Shown here piece by piece: positions 25,235 to 34,616 of a stretch of 64,000 bases of DNA; within the stretch, counting starts at the first letter, position 1, and the number at the start of each line of letters is the position of its first letter. The notes beneath the pieces are model-generated. The model saw only the letters and a list, made by a program, of their open reading frames with translations, searched no databases and had not been told where the DNA came from. The DNA is from JADKFD01 sp050250665 (GTDB lineage: Bacteria > Pseudomonadota > Gammaproteobacteria > Xanthomonadales > SZUA-5), in assembly GCA_050250665.1 (NCBI GenBank), contig JBFWOF010000009.1, positions 62,001 through 126,000 of the forward strand, read 5' to 3'. The position numbers and the translations under genes are program-made.

Positions 25235-26521
25235 TCAGCGCTTGCGCGCACGAGTGCTGCGCGGGTTCCGCGAGCCTCGTGCAGGCGGTTTCTTGGCGGG
25301 GGAAGCGGGCCTGGCGCCTGCAGGCATGGCCTTGCGACCATTGGCTGGCTTGCCGGCGCGTTGCTTCTGCGGCGCGGCATCAGCCGCCGTCTTGCGTGAG
25401 CCTTTGCCGGGCCTTGTCGCCACTGCTGACGACGGTTGCGAGAGGCTTGCTCGATCGGAATGATGGCTCCCGGCCGCTTCGCGCAGCCTCGGCAGCTGTA
25501 CCCTCGCGCCGGGTATCACGGCCACGGTGAGCTCTTCGCGATCATGGTAGAGCTGACGGGCCCGTACCGAGAAACCCATGCGCTGCAGCGGCTGCAGCAC
25601 GGCCCGGGCCTTGTCCCAGGCGTCAAAGCGCTTCTTCATCGGCAGCTTGAGGTTGAATACCGCCGCCTTGCACCAGCCCGACTGCAACCAGCGGACCATG
25701 AGCTCGGCCACCTTGCCCGGTTTCTCGACCATGTCGCAGACCAGCCAGTCGACCGGACGCGGCGGCCGATAGCGAAAGCCATCCTCGCGCAGATGCTGCA
25801 CCAGGCCGCTGTCCATCAGCGCTGGCGCCATGCGACCGTTGTCGATGGCCGTGACCCGAATCCGGCGTGCCACCAGCTGATAGGTCCAGCCGCCCGGCGA
25901 CGCGCCGAGATCGACGGCGCTACCGCCCGCGTCAAGCAACTCGGCGCGCTCCTCCGCACTCATCAACACCTGAAAGGCTTCTTCCAGCTTCAGCGTGGAT
26001 CTGGATGGCGCTTCGCGTGGGAATTTCAGGCGCGGAATGCCACCGGCACAGGCGGCAGCAGCGCCGGGCGCTGAACTGCCGATCAGTGCATGCGTACCCG
26101 CCAGCAGCCACACCTGCGCCTGTCCCACGCCCGCCGGATGGACCAGCTCACCCAGGCGCGCCTGCAGTGCGCCTACCAGTGGCGCCAGTGGCTTGGTGGC
26201 TTCGCTGTCCGGGGTCAGAACTGTCAACGCGGAAAATGGCTGCAGCGGCCGCAGGGCAGCAGAGATCGGACTGACCCGATCCTTGATGCCCAGATCCCTG
26301 AGCTCGGCAGCCACCAACATCAGATCCCGGGCAAACACCAGATCCGGCAGTCCCGGATGACCGCCGGCGGCGCGCACCCGAACCACCGCAGACTGTTCCG
26401 ACCACACGCTGGCTGCCGTCCCCCGTGCGGCGAACCAGGCCGACAGCTCATCCATCAGGTCAGGCTCAAAGCCGACCCGACAGAGCAGAGCCAGTTCCGG
26501 CAGAGCAGTAGTGTCAGTCAT
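25235..26521 (-). CDS. rlmM: 23S rRNA 2'-O-ribose C2498 methyltransferase RlmM, with basic C-terminal tail
   Basis: The likely start is MTDTTALPELALLCRVG (26521), with an ATG two codons earlier also possible: 428 residues. An N-terminal THUMP-like domain is followed by the SAM fold. The K-D-K-E catalytic set is visible: Lys in STLKLEEAF, Asp in WLVCDMVEKP, Lys in FNLKLPMKKR and Glu in HDREELTVAVIP. SAM binding lies in AVDLGASPGGWTYQLV. After residue 348 or so comes a Lys/Arg/Ala/Pro-rich tail of about 80 residues (ending RNPRSTRARKR) that E. coli RlmM (366 residues) lacks; it may help bind rRNA. Separate from hvfA and from the 26967 gene. Confidence 0.93.
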   Translation of the reverse strand: MTDTTALPELALLCRVGFEPDLMDELSAWFAARGTAASVWSEQSAVVRVRAAGGHPGLPDLVFARDLMLVAAELRDLGIKDRVSPISAALRPLQPFSALTVLTPDSEATKPLAPLVGALQARLGELVHPAGVGQAQVWLLAGTHALIGSSAPGAAAACAGGIPRLKFPREAPSRSTLKLEEAFQVLMSAEERAELLDAGGSAVDLGASPGGWTYQLVARRIRVTAIDNGRMAPALMDSGLVQHLREDGFRYRPPRPVDWLVCDMVEKPGKVAELMVRWLQSGWCKAAVFNLKLPMKKRFDAWDKARAVLQPLQRMGFSVRARQLYHDREELTVAVIPGARVQLPRLREAAGSHHSDRASLSQPSSAVATRPGKGSRKTAADAAPQKQRAGKPANGRKAMPAGARPASPAKKPPARGSRNPRSTRARKR

Positions 26522-26660
26522 CGCCATCCATGCCCACGCTGGCAGCCGCATAGTCGCCGCAAGAACCATGATATTGCCCGAGCAGCGGCCAGAAAGGGGT
26601 TATCCCGGCGGAGCCGTTGCAGGTTGCGGGAAGCGGACCAATTTGAGGGCCGGGCCCAAT

Positions 26661-26930
26661 GTAGGTCACGTTGGCCGCGCAGCGGGCTACGTGACATCGC
26701 GAGGTCTGGCGTCACGTTGGCCCTGCGGGCCAACGTGACCTACGGAAGCGCTGATCGCGGACAGAGTCCGCTCCCACAGGGGTATCGCGAAGGCCGGGCC
26801 CAAGGTAGGTCACGTTGCCCGCGCAGCGGGCTACGTGACATCGCAAGGTCTGCTGTCACGTAGGCCCTGCGGGCCAACGTGACCTACGGAAGCGCTGATC
26901 GCGGACAGAGTCCGCTCCCACAGGGGCCAG
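26661..26930. repeat. Two tandem 144-bp repeats of the GTAGGTCACGTTG family
   Basis: Units begin at 26661 and 26805. Each holds GTAGGTCACGTTG...GGGCTACGTGACATCG, then the inverted partner GGGCCAACGTGACCTAC, and ends in GACAGAGTCCGCTCCCACAGG. They fill the roughly 440-base gap between rlmM and the acyl-CoA dehydrogenase stop; no gene is seen there. Confidence 0.9.
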
Positions 26931-26966
26931 CCACTGTAGGAGCGACCTTGCGTCGCGACCGGGCCC

Positions 26967-28760
26967 TCAGGCCAGTGCAGCCTCGACGCTGGTGGTCAGC
27001 GATTCGGCGCCCGCGCGCACGCCGGCGGCGTGGGTCAGGGTGCGCGGCAGCAAACGGTCGAAGTAGAAACGTACCGTCGCCAGCTTGGCTTCCTTGAACT
27101 CGGCGGTGCCGGCATAGCTCGTGCGAGTCGCGGCTTCGGCTTCGCGGGCCATGAAATAGGCCATGGTCACGTAGCCCGAATAGAACAGATAGTCGACCGC
27201 CGCCGCGCCGATTTCCTCGGCGTTCTGCGCGGCCTTGGTGCCGATTTCGCGGGTCAGGGCTTCCCATTCCTTGGCGTGCTTGGCCACGCTGGCCACGAAG
27301 GGGGCGATGGCGGCGTTGTCGCTGTTGGCCTGGCAGAAAACGCCGATTTCCCCGAGGAAGTGGCGCAGGCCGACGGCCTGCTGGCCCATGATCTTGCGGC
27401 CTAGCAGATCCAGTGCCTGAATCTGGGTGGTGCCTTCATAGATGGTGGTGATGCGGGCATCACGCATCAGCTGCTCCAGACCCCATTCGCGGATGTAGCC
27501 GTGACCGCCGAGCACCTGGATGCCGTGGCTGGTGCACTCGATCGCCAGCTCGGTCAGCATGGCTTTGCTGATCGGCGTGAGGAAGCTCAGGATTTCGTCG
27601 GCGCGCTGCTTCACGGCCGGGTCGGTGTGCCTGGACACCAGATCGACCTGCAGCGCCGAATAGAAGCACAGTGCGCGGCCGGCTTCGCCGAAGGCTTTCT
27701 GGGTCATCAGCATGCGCCGCACGTCCGGGTGCACGATGATCGGATCGGCCGGCTTGTCCGGGCGCCGAGGACCCGACAGCGCACGCATCTGCAGACGATC
27801 CTTGGCATAGGCCAGAGCGTTCTGGTACGAGATTTCGATCAGGCCCAGACCCTGCACGCCCACACCCAGGCGTGCCGTGTTCATCATGGTGAACATGGCA
27901 TTCAAACCGCGGTTGGGCGGACCGATCAGATAACCCTCGGCCTCGTCGAAGTTCATCACGCAGGTGGCCGAGCCCTTCAGGCCCATCTTGTGTTCGATGC
28001 TGCCCGGGGCCACCGGATTGCGCTCGCCGACGCTACCGTCGCGCGCCACCTTGAACTTGGGCACGATGAACATGCTGATGCCCTTGGTGCCGGCCGGTGC
28101 GTCCGGCAGGCGCGCCAGCACCAGATGCATGATGTTCTTGCTGAGATCGTGATCGCCGGCGGTGATGAAGATCTTGGTGCCGGAAATCCGGAAGCTGCCG
28201 TCCTCGTTGGGCTCGGCCTTGGTGCGCATCAGGCCGAGATCGGAGCCGCAGTGGGGCTCGGTCAGGCACATCGTGCCGGTCCATTCGCCACTGAGAATGC
28301 GCGGAATGAAGACCTCGCGCTGCCATTCCTCGCCGTGATGGGTGAGGGCGTCCACGGCGCCGGCAGAGAGCAGCGGGTAGGTGCCCCAGGCCACGTTGGC
28401 GGATTCGATCATTTCCTTGAAGACATAGCCGACGCTCTCGGGCATGCCCTGGCCACCGTACTTCGGATCGCCGCACAGGCCGGTCCAGCCACCCTCGACG
28501 AAGCGGTCATAGGCGTCCTTGAAGGCCTTGGGGGTGGTGACCGAGCGGCTTTCCTTGTCGAAATGGCAGCCTTCTTCGTCACCGATCACATTGGTCGGCG
28601 TCAGCACCTGCTCGCAGAACTTGGCGCCTTCCTCAAGGATGGCTTCAACCAGTTCCCGACTGACTTCTTCGCCGCCGGGCAGTTGCGCGTAGATGCTGGT
28701 GGCATCGAGTACATCAAACAGCACGAAACGCATATCGGTCTGTGGGGCGGTGTAGTTCAT
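26967..28760 (-). CDS. Acyl-CoA dehydrogenase with C-terminal extension (DmdC-like family)
   Basis: 597 residues, the typical length of the large acyl-CoA dehydrogenases with an extra N-terminal segment (MNYTAPQTDMRFVLFDVLDA) and C-terminal domain. FAD/substrate motifs are CLTEPHCGSDLGLMRTKAE and HGYIREWGLEQLMRDARI; the family stretch TQAFGEAG-like appears as TQKAFGEAGRALCFYSALQ. It catalyses alpha,beta-dehydrogenation of an acyl-CoA and passes electrons to ETF. Family members act on medium/long acyl-CoAs or 3-methylmercaptopropionyl-CoA; the substrate here cannot be read. It follows the lipoprotein gene by 64 bases. Cytoplasmic. Confidence 0.92.
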   Translation of the reverse strand: MNYTAPQTDMRFVLFDVLDATSIYAQLPGGEEVSRELVEAILEEGAKFCEQVLTPTNVIGDEEGCHFDKESRSVTTPKAFKDAYDRFVEGGWTGLCGDPKYGGQGMPESVGYVFKEMIESANVAWGTYPLLSAGAVDALTHHGEEWQREVFIPRILSGEWTGTMCLTEPHCGSDLGLMRTKAEPNEDGSFRISGTKIFITAGDHDLSKNIMHLVLARLPDAPAGTKGISMFIVPKFKVARDGSVGERNPVAPGSIEHKMGLKGSATCVMNFDEAEGYLIGPPNRGLNAMFTMMNTARLGVGVQGLGLIEISYQNALAYAKDRLQMRALSGPRRPDKPADPIIVHPDVRRMLMTQKAFGEAGRALCFYSALQVDLVSRHTDPAVKQRADEILSFLTPISKAMLTELAIECTSHGIQVLGGHGYIREWGLEQLMRDARITTIYEGTTQIQALDLLGRKIMGQQAVGLRHFLGEIGVFCQANSDNAAIAPFVASVAKHAKEWEALTREIGTKAAQNAEEIGAAAVDYLFYSGYVTMAYFMAREAEAATRTSYAGTAEFKEAKLATVRFYFDRLLPRTLTHAAGVRAGAESLTTSVEAALA

Positions 28761-28824
28761 GGGTCTTTCCTTTCAGGAGCAACTTGATGATGGGTGTGGC
28801 AAATCTGGCAATGCGCTGAGCCGC

Positions 28825-29334
28825 TCAGCGGAAGGATCCGGGCTTGCCCGGCGTGGCCCGCAGGCGTCCGTCGTAACGCAAGTCAAAGCGGACATTGGGG
28901 TCCGAACATTTCAGCTCGCCTTCCAGCACATAGGTCATGGTCGATTCGGTGGTAAGCGTGGCCAACGCCGGCAGCGAGTCCACAGGCCCGAGATCGATGC
29001 GGACGATGTCTCCCGATATCGGTGGCAAGGTCTGGTCCAGCGGCTGACTGCCCTGGGCCGCGGCGGTCTGATCCAGGATCAGACGCCAGTCGAAGCGTTG
29101 CAGCGTCACTGCCATGCTCGACGGGCTGTCGAAGCGCACCCGCGCCACATAACGGCCGTCGACGGTTTCGATCTCCTGCAGGCTGATGGACGGCGGGCCG
29201 AGCACCCGGCGCGGGCCGGCACAGGCGATCAATGCGAATACCAGCAAGGCCATCGCCGCCCAGACCAGGGCACGGCGGATACGGCCGGGGGCTTCCCTGC
29301 GCGATTCGACAACAACATTCAGAGCTTCAGTCAT
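28825..29334 (-). CDS. LEA14-like lipoprotein (hypothetical)
   Basis: 169 residues. A twin-arginine-like basic start (RRALVWAAMALLVFALIAC) ends in a lipobox at C38, so it is likely exported and lipidated. An in-frame ATG at M28 would give a shorter, more standard lipoprotein signal. The rest is a single beta domain (SISLQEIETVDGRYVARVRF, MAVTLQRFDWRLILD) resembling LEA14/water-stress-type folds, with one more cysteine near the end. Function unknown. It is 12 bases after the MAPEG gene. Confidence 0.75.
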   Translation of the reverse strand: MTEALNVVVESRREAPGRIRRALVWAAMALLVFALIACAGPRRVLGPPSISLQEIETVDGRYVARVRFDSPSSMAVTLQRFDWRLILDQTAAAQGSQPLDQTLPPISGDIVRIDLGPVDSLPALATLTTESTMTYVLEGELKCSDPNVRFDLRYDGRLRATPGKPGSFR

Positions 29335-29346
29335 GAGTACACCGCT

Positions 29347-29742
29347 TCAGTGAAATAGGGGTCGGACCAGCAAGGTCAGTGACAGGCCAAGAATGACCAG
29401 CCAGGTCACCAGTACGCCATAGAAGCGGCCGACACTGTGTCCGGCGCTGGTGCTCATGCCCCAGGCGTGCAATACCCGCGCGATCACCAGTGCCGCACCG
29501 GCGGCATGCAGGTAGATGGCGCCGACGCCGCTGGCCTCGACCAGCGCCAGCAGAATCAGTGCGATCGGCACATATTCGGTGGCATTGGCATGGATGCGCA
29601 CGCGCCGCTCGAGCAGGCGGTTGTCGGCCACGCCAATGCCGATCTTGGCTTCCCGCCGAACCCGCACGACGCGAAAGGCCAACACCAGCAACAACAATCC
29701 GCACAGCCCTGCATAGATCGATGTAATCGGAAACAAGCTCAT
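29347..29742 (-). CDS. MAPEG family membrane protein
   Basis: The start is MSLFPITSIYAGLCGLLL (29742): 131 residues and four membrane helices. The MAPEG signature RVRIHANATEYVPIALIL (R-x-x-x-x-N-x-x-E-x-x-P) is at about 47-64. The family includes glutathione transferase/peroxidase-like enzymes of eicosanoid and glutathione metabolism; bacterial members are mostly uncharacterised. It sits between the PhoX-like gene (8 bases upstream) and the lipoprotein, a likely operon. Confidence 0.9.
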   Translation of the reverse strand: MSLFPITSIYAGLCGLLLLVLAFRVVRVRREAKIGIGVADNRLLERRVRIHANATEYVPIALILLALVEASGVGAIYLHAAGAALVIARVLHAWGMSTSAGHSVGRFYGVLVTWLVILGLSLTLLVRPLFH

Positions 29743-29750
29743 TTTGATCC

Positions 29751-31133
29751 TCAGCTTTTCAACCAATCTTCCCACGGCCCGGTGATGGCGACCGTGAATC
29801 CCGGTTTGTAGATGTTCGCAAACAGCCAGCGGCCGTCTGGAGATACGCAGCAACCGGCCCATTCGGAGGCACCGTAGTCGACCCCGTCCACGCGGGCGTG
29901 GTTCTCGGCAATGGTGCGCAGACGTCCATCGCGACCCATCCAGTTGAGTTTCATGTGCTGGCGCAAGGGACTGTCTTCGCAGATCACCATGCCACCGCCC
30001 GGACCTTCGCTGATGTTGTCGGGGTAATCCATCAGCGTACGGTCGCTCACCTCATGCATCAGCTCCAGTTCGGCCCCGCGCGGATCGTAGCGCCAGACCT
30101 GACCGCCACCCGCATCGCCGCCGGAGGTCGATGTGAACCAGATGCCGTCGCTGCGGCCGAGACAACCTTCCAGGCGCAGGAACAACGATCCACCCGCGGC
30201 CAGCCCCTGACCGAGCACGCCGCCCTGATCATGAGTGCCCGGGGTATGTCCCAACAGCGGATTGGCGATCGGTGCCCAGCGCACCCGCCAGCGCTGGCCT
30301 GCGCGCACGCCGCGGCGCAGATCCGGTCCGCCCTCGGCGCTGAGCATCTCCAGACTGCCGCCCGCCGCCAGGTCGCCGGGCTTGCGCGGCGTGTATCGAT
30401 AAAAACCGGCTGCGACTTCCCGATCTTCGGTCAGATAGGCCTGACCGGTCGCGGCATCAAAGCCCACCGCCTCATGACGGAACAGACCCATGTCGTGGAT
30501 CGGCCGCGCCTGCGGCGGACCGCTGGCGCTGACTTCGAAGGCCAGGCCATGTATCTGTCGCAGTTTGCGGGCGCGCACACTGCTGCTCGGCGGCACCTTC
30601 AGGTCCTGGTCGATCACGATCTCTTCGCCACTGATCCAGCTGCCCCAGGGGCTGACACCGCCGGAACAGTTGACCAGTGTGCCGGTCAGCGCCGCTTCGG
30701 CGCTGAGCAGCCGCTCCTTCGCCAGATCCACCACGAGGCGCACGCAACCGCCGCCGCAGTCGGCGTCATAAGCGGTATCGGCAGCGGCGAAAGCACCGTT
30801 GGAGTCCACGACTTCCTGGTTTCGGATCAGGGTGAGCCGATCGCCATCGCTGGCCACCACGCCCATGCCATCGGCAGCCGGCGGAATGTGGCCACCGCCG
30901 GCCAGCGCATCGCCGGTCCAGGCGAAGGAGAAGTAGCGAAAACCCTCCGGCAGGCGCAGCAGCGGCAATCCGGTGGTGGCGTCAGTCGCCGCTACCAGCC
31001 GATCGCCAGCGGGCAGCGCGCGCGCAGGCCGTTTGCTGTGGCAAGCCTGCAGCGCACCAAGTCCGCCGCCCAGTGTCGCGGTAAGGCCGAGTCGGACGGC
31101 GTGGCGCAGGAACTGGCGGCGCTGGGCGGGCAT
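29751..31133 (-). CDS. PhoX-family alkaline phosphatase-like protein (DUF839), Tat-exported
   Basis: 460 residues. The Tat signal RRQFLRHAVRLGLTATLGGG is near the N-terminus, with a cysteine (LQACHS) that could be lipidated. The PhoX/DUF839 propeller motifs include GDRLTLIRNQEVVDSN, GGVSPWGSWISGEE, FYRYTPRKPGD and MDYPDNISEGPGGGMVICED. PhoX enzymes are Ca/Fe-dependent periplasmic phosphatases active on phosphate monoesters; some DUF839 proteins have no shown activity. First gene of a minus-strand set (PhoX-like, MAPEG, lipoprotein, acyl-CoA dehydrogenase). No Pho box was identified. Confidence 0.88.
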   Translation of the reverse strand: MPAQRRQFLRHAVRLGLTATLGGGLGALQACHSKRPARALPAGDRLVAATDATTGLPLLRLPEGFRYFSFAWTGDALAGGGHIPPAADGMGVVASDGDRLTLIRNQEVVDSNGAFAAADTAYDADCGGGCVRLVVDLAKERLLSAEAALTGTLVNCSGGVSPWGSWISGEEIVIDQDLKVPPSSSVRARKLRQIHGLAFEVSASGPPQARPIHDMGLFRHEAVGFDAATGQAYLTEDREVAAGFYRYTPRKPGDLAAGGSLEMLSAEGGPDLRRGVRAGQRWRVRWAPIANPLLGHTPGTHDQGGVLGQGLAAGGSLFLRLEGCLGRSDGIWFTSTSGGDAGGGQVWRYDPRGAELELMHEVSDRTLMDYPDNISEGPGGGMVICEDSPLRQHMKLNWMGRDGRLRTIAENHARVDGVDYGASEWAGCCVSPDGRWLFANIYKPGFTVAITGPWEDWLKS

Positions 31134-31689
31134 GGGCCTCGGTGGAGATACGCAAGAGTATGGAGAATACGACAGCGCGGTGGCGCTCAGGGCATCGGCA
31201 GGCGGGCGCCGCAGCCGCCTGCATCCTTCATCGCGATCGCTTCCCGCCGAGCTCAGGCTGGCGCACCCGATGGACGATCACCCCAGCTGTCCTCTGCTCG
31301 ATGAACAAGCAGGCCGCAGTCGCGATCGTGTCAAGCGCGGAAATGCGGTCCTCGTCGACTGGCAAACATTAAATTTTTGCTGCGAAGGGCTAAATTCGAC
31401 CGCAAAAGACTACCTCTGATCGGCAAATCCCGATCGCAATGACGGCCGCGCACAGGGCTCGTCTGCGCAGGTTCAGACAGGCCGGGAAGCTCTGACGTCG
31501 TATGTCGATGATTGTCGCCAACCACTGCCAGGTCTCGCGAGATCCCACGCGCGTGCTGGCCACGCAGTTGTTTCTTAACGTTTTTTTAGCGACGACCCGG
31601 TCAGCAGGCCGGTGAGTCATCAATGGTTCGCTGTCGACCTTCATCAGCCCTTTCGATGGTGGATCGAGGTGATCGAAGCCCGGGCAGGG

Positions 31690-31856
31690 CAAGCAATGGC
31701 CGATGTTGCAAAAAAACAACCTTACGAAGGCACTTTTGCAACCGTTAGCTTTTTGTTAGTGTCGCCGTCGCTCAGGGATGGGGCTAGGACGAAAGTCCTG
31801 TCAGGAAGGCAAAAAGTCCCGAGAGGTATCCGTGAAGTCTTTTTGGAGAGTGCTAA
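31690..31856 (+). promoter_or_regulatory. Probable promoter and 5' leader of the TonB-dependent receptor
   Basis: The 723-base gap (31134-31856) has no convincing gene. Its right part is unusually AT-rich for this genome. A weak promoter candidate is TTGCAA near 31733, about 15 bases before TAGTGT. The leader holds the hairpin AGGAC-GAAA-GTCCT (31786-31799) with a GNRA loop, flanked by G- and C-runs (GGGATGGGG... AGTCCCGAG) that could extend the pairing. GGAGAG about 9 bases before the ATG is a good ribosome site. Promoter elements are inference. Confidence 0.4.
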
Positions 31857-34535
31857 ATGAGCTTGCAACTTCGTGAACTGAATCGCGCCATCACCGCCGC
31901 GCTGGCGTTTGGCTCGGTGGCTGCCCTGACGGGAGTCCCGGCTTTCGCGCAGGACGACGATAGCGACACCGCACAGATGGAGACCGTTGAGGTCACCGGT
32001 TCGCGCATTAAGCGCACGGATGCCGAAGGCTCCGTTCCGGTCACCGTGATCGACCGTCAGGCGCTGGAACTCAGCGGCGACGTGTCGGTTGCCGACTATC
32101 TGCGTAACACCACCTTCAACTCCTTCGGCTCGTTCCGCCCGCAGTCCGGTTCGTCGGCGCAGTCTTTCGCCGAATTGAGCCTGCGTGGTCTGGGCGGCGC
32201 CCGTACCCTGATCCTGATCGACGGCCGTCGTGCACCGACTGCGCCGCAGGTTGGTCAGGCACAGGATCTGAACACCATTCCGCTGGCTGCTGTCGAGCGC
32301 ATCGAGATCCTGACGGATGGCGCATCCGCCATCTACGGTTCCGACGCAATCGGTGGTGTGGTCAACGTGATCACCCGTCGCGACTTCACCGGTGTCGAAA
32401 TGACCATCGGTGCCAGCGACCCGAAGAACTCGGGCGGTGAGACGGAAGAAGGCTCGGTGATCTTCGGTGCAGCGGGCGACCGCGGCAGCGTCATCGCCGG
32501 CGCTTCCTACAGCAGCCGCGGCATCATCTTCCAGGGCGATCGCCCCTGGTCGCAGGGCGGTGCATCGTCCTTCTCGAACAACCTGATGGTCGCCAATGCG
32601 GCTCCGGGCACGCTGTACGGCTTCGTGCCGGGCGGCTTCGTCGCCAACCCGACCTTCGGTTCGCGTCCGGGTGCCAATGCCTGTAACGGCCCTGGCTTCT
32701 TCGAAGGCGGTTCGGGTTCGACCGCTCGCTGCTTCTACGACTTCACCTTCGTGGCAGCTGACGAAGCCGAGCTGCGCAACCAGTCGCTGTTCGCTCGTGC
32801 CAATTACGAGATCAACGAAGACTGGTCGACCTACATGAACGCGAGCGTGAGCCGCGTCAAGTCCTTCGGTCGTTACGCTCCGGTGCCGTCGTCGCCGTGG
32901 CCGGGTGGCCAGCCCTTCATCCCGGTCGGTTCCCCGAACCATCCGGCGATCCGTCTGCCGGGCGCTGGCTACAATCCGAATACCCCGTATTTCCTGCGTC
33001 ATCGCTTCGCAGCACTGGGTAATCGCGACACCTCGACCGATGCCAACACCTACTACTTCGAACTCGGTTTCGATGGTCGCATCGGCAACTTCGACGTCAA
33101 CTTCGGTGGCCGTCACGTCGAGTCCAAGTACCTGGAACTGGGCCGTAACTACGTCGTCGGTGCCATCGCTCAGCAGTTCATCGCTGACGGTAGCTACGAC
33201 ATCTACAGCCCGTTCGCCAATTCGCGCGACATCCTGGATTCGATGATTGCCACGATCAACCGCGAAGGCGGCACGATCATCGAAGAACTGTATGCACAGG
33301 CCAATGTTGATCTGTTCGAAATGAACGGTGGCGTTGCCGGTCTGGCATTCGGTGCTGAGTACCGTGACGAGCAGTACGAAGATATCTTCGACACCCTGCA
33401 GTCCTCGGGTCAGATCGTCGGTTCCGCCGGTAACTCGGCAGCCGGTGGCCGCTCGGTCAGCGCTGCTTACGTCGAAGCGCTGTTCCCGGTGCTCGACAAC
33501 CTGGAGTTCAATGTGGCGGCTCGTTATGACCGTTACAGCGACTACGGTTCGGACACCTCGCCGAAGGTCTCGGTGCGCTACACCCCGATCGAGAACCTGG
33601 TGCTGCGCGCCAGCTACGGTCAGGGCTTCCGCGCTCCGACGCTGGATCTGTTGACCCAGCAGCCGTCGTTCTCGGCTGACACCGTCACCGACGCCGCGAC
33701 CTGCGTTGCATTCGGCCTGCCGGCCAACTGCTCCACGCAGATCAACGCCTACGTGATTGCCAACCCGGATCTGTCTTCCGAGCAGTCGAAGCAGTGGTCT
33801 GTGGGTCTGGCGTGGGATGCGACCGACTACTTCAACATGTCGCTCGACTACTACGACATCAAGATCGACAACCGCGTGTCGAACGTCTCGTCGCCGACGA
33901 TCATCAACTGCCTGGCTGGCGCGCAGACCAACTGCCCGCCGGGACTGCGCAGCCTGCCGACCAACGTCAACCCGCCGAACTCGGGTCTGGGTCTGGGCGT
34001 TGCCCGCGCCCCGGGTACGGGTGAAATCCTGTACGTGCAGCGCGGTGCGGTCAACCTCGGTACGATCGACCAGACTGGTCTGGACGCCAACTTCCGCACC
34101 AACTGGGATTTCGGCGACTACGGCAACATGCGTAACCAGTTGACCATCAGCCGTACCTTCAGCTCGGTCGTTGACGGCGGTGCGAATGGCGTTGACACCT
34201 GGAGTCAGCCGCAGGATCGCGCGGTGTTGACCAATGAGTACACCATTGGTGACTTCAACTTCGCCTGGACCATCAACTACATCGACGGTACGCAGTCCTT
34301 CGCCAACAGCGTTGGCGACACGGATTACCCGCAGCGTCTGCCGGCATGGGTCACCCATGACCTGCAGGCCACGTGGAGCGCTCCGTGGAATGGTCGCTTC
34401 ACCCTCGGCGTGACCAACATCGCTGACAAGGATCCGGTGCTCGATCCGTATCAGCCGACTGGTCGTCCGTTCGACTTCGGCCTGTACGATCAGTACGGTC
34501 GCGTCCCGTACTTCCGCTACACGCAGACGTTCTAA
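31857..34535 (+). CDS. TonB-dependent outer membrane receptor
   Basis: 892 residues. The signal peptide ends ...GVPAFAQ. A TonB-box-like METVEVTGSRIKR comes near residue 40, then the plug domain (LSLRGLGGARTLILIDGRRAP, RIEILTDGASAIYGSDAIGG), a large 22-strand barrel and a terminal aromatic (YFRYTQTF) for BAM recognition. Such receptors take up siderophores, vitamins, sugars or peptides with TonB-ExbBD; the ligand is not evident. Codons favour CGT, GGT and CTG, unlike nearby genes, suggesting very high expression. It stands alone, with a leader hairpin and a strong terminator. Confidence 0.95.
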   Translation: MSLQLRELNRAITAALAFGSVAALTGVPAFAQDDDSDTAQMETVEVTGSRIKRTDAEGSVPVTVIDRQALELSGDVSVADYLRNTTFNSFGSFRPQSGSSAQSFAELSLRGLGGARTLILIDGRRAPTAPQVGQAQDLNTIPLAAVERIEILTDGASAIYGSDAIGGVVNVITRRDFTGVEMTIGASDPKNSGGETEEGSVIFGAAGDRGSVIAGASYSSRGIIFQGDRPWSQGGASSFSNNLMVANAAPGTLYGFVPGGFVANPTFGSRPGANACNGPGFFEGGSGSTARCFYDFTFVAADEAELRNQSLFARANYEINEDWSTYMNASVSRVKSFGRYAPVPSSPWPGGQPFIPVGSPNHPAIRLPGAGYNPNTPYFLRHRFAALGNRDTSTDANTYYFELGFDGRIGNFDVNFGGRHVESKYLELGRNYVVGAIAQQFIADGSYDIYSPFANSRDILDSMIATINREGGTIIEELYAQANVDLFEMNGGVAGLAFGAEYRDEQYEDIFDTLQSSGQIVGSAGNSAAGGRSVSAAYVEALFPVLDNLEFNVAARYDRYSDYGSDTSPKVSVRYTPIENLVLRASYGQGFRAPTLDLLTQQPSFSADTVTDAATCVAFGLPANCSTQINAYVIANPDLSSEQSKQWSVGLAWDATDYFNMSLDYYDIKIDNRVSNVSSPTIINCLAGAQTNCPPGLRSLPTNVNPPNSGLGLGVARAPGTGEILYVQRGAVNLGTIDQTGLDANFRTNWDFGDYGNMRNQLTISRTFSSVVDGGANGVDTWSQPQDRAVLTNEYTIGDFNFAWTINYIDGTQSFANSVGDTDYPQRLPAWVTHDLQATWSAPWNGRFTLGVTNIADKDPVLDPYQPTGRPFDFGLYDQYGRVPYFRYTQTF

Positions 34536-34561
34536 TAACAAGCTGTACTTGTAGTACTTTC

Positions 34562-34591
34562 GAAGGGCCCGGAAACGGGTCCTTCTTTTTT
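34562..34591 (+). terminator. Rho-independent terminator after the TonB-dependent receptor
   Basis: The stem GAAGGGCCCG / CGGGTCCTTC (one G-T pair) with a GAAA tetraloop is followed by six T. It starts 26 bases after the stop codon. Confidence 0.93.
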
Positions 34592-34616
34592 GGGAAATTT
34601 CCGAATTCCCGCTCCC

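Noticed and set aside
31612..31860. 82-codon leader gene before the TonB receptor
   Set aside because: GTG start without a good ribosome site, translation of promoter-like AT-rich DNA; kept only as an observation because of the ATGA overlap.
31722..34541. A 939-codon minus-strand open frame across the whole TonB receptor
   Set aside because: It is antisense to a clear receptor with signal peptide, plug and terminator. The frame is open only because the receptor's biased codons avoid stops in that phase.
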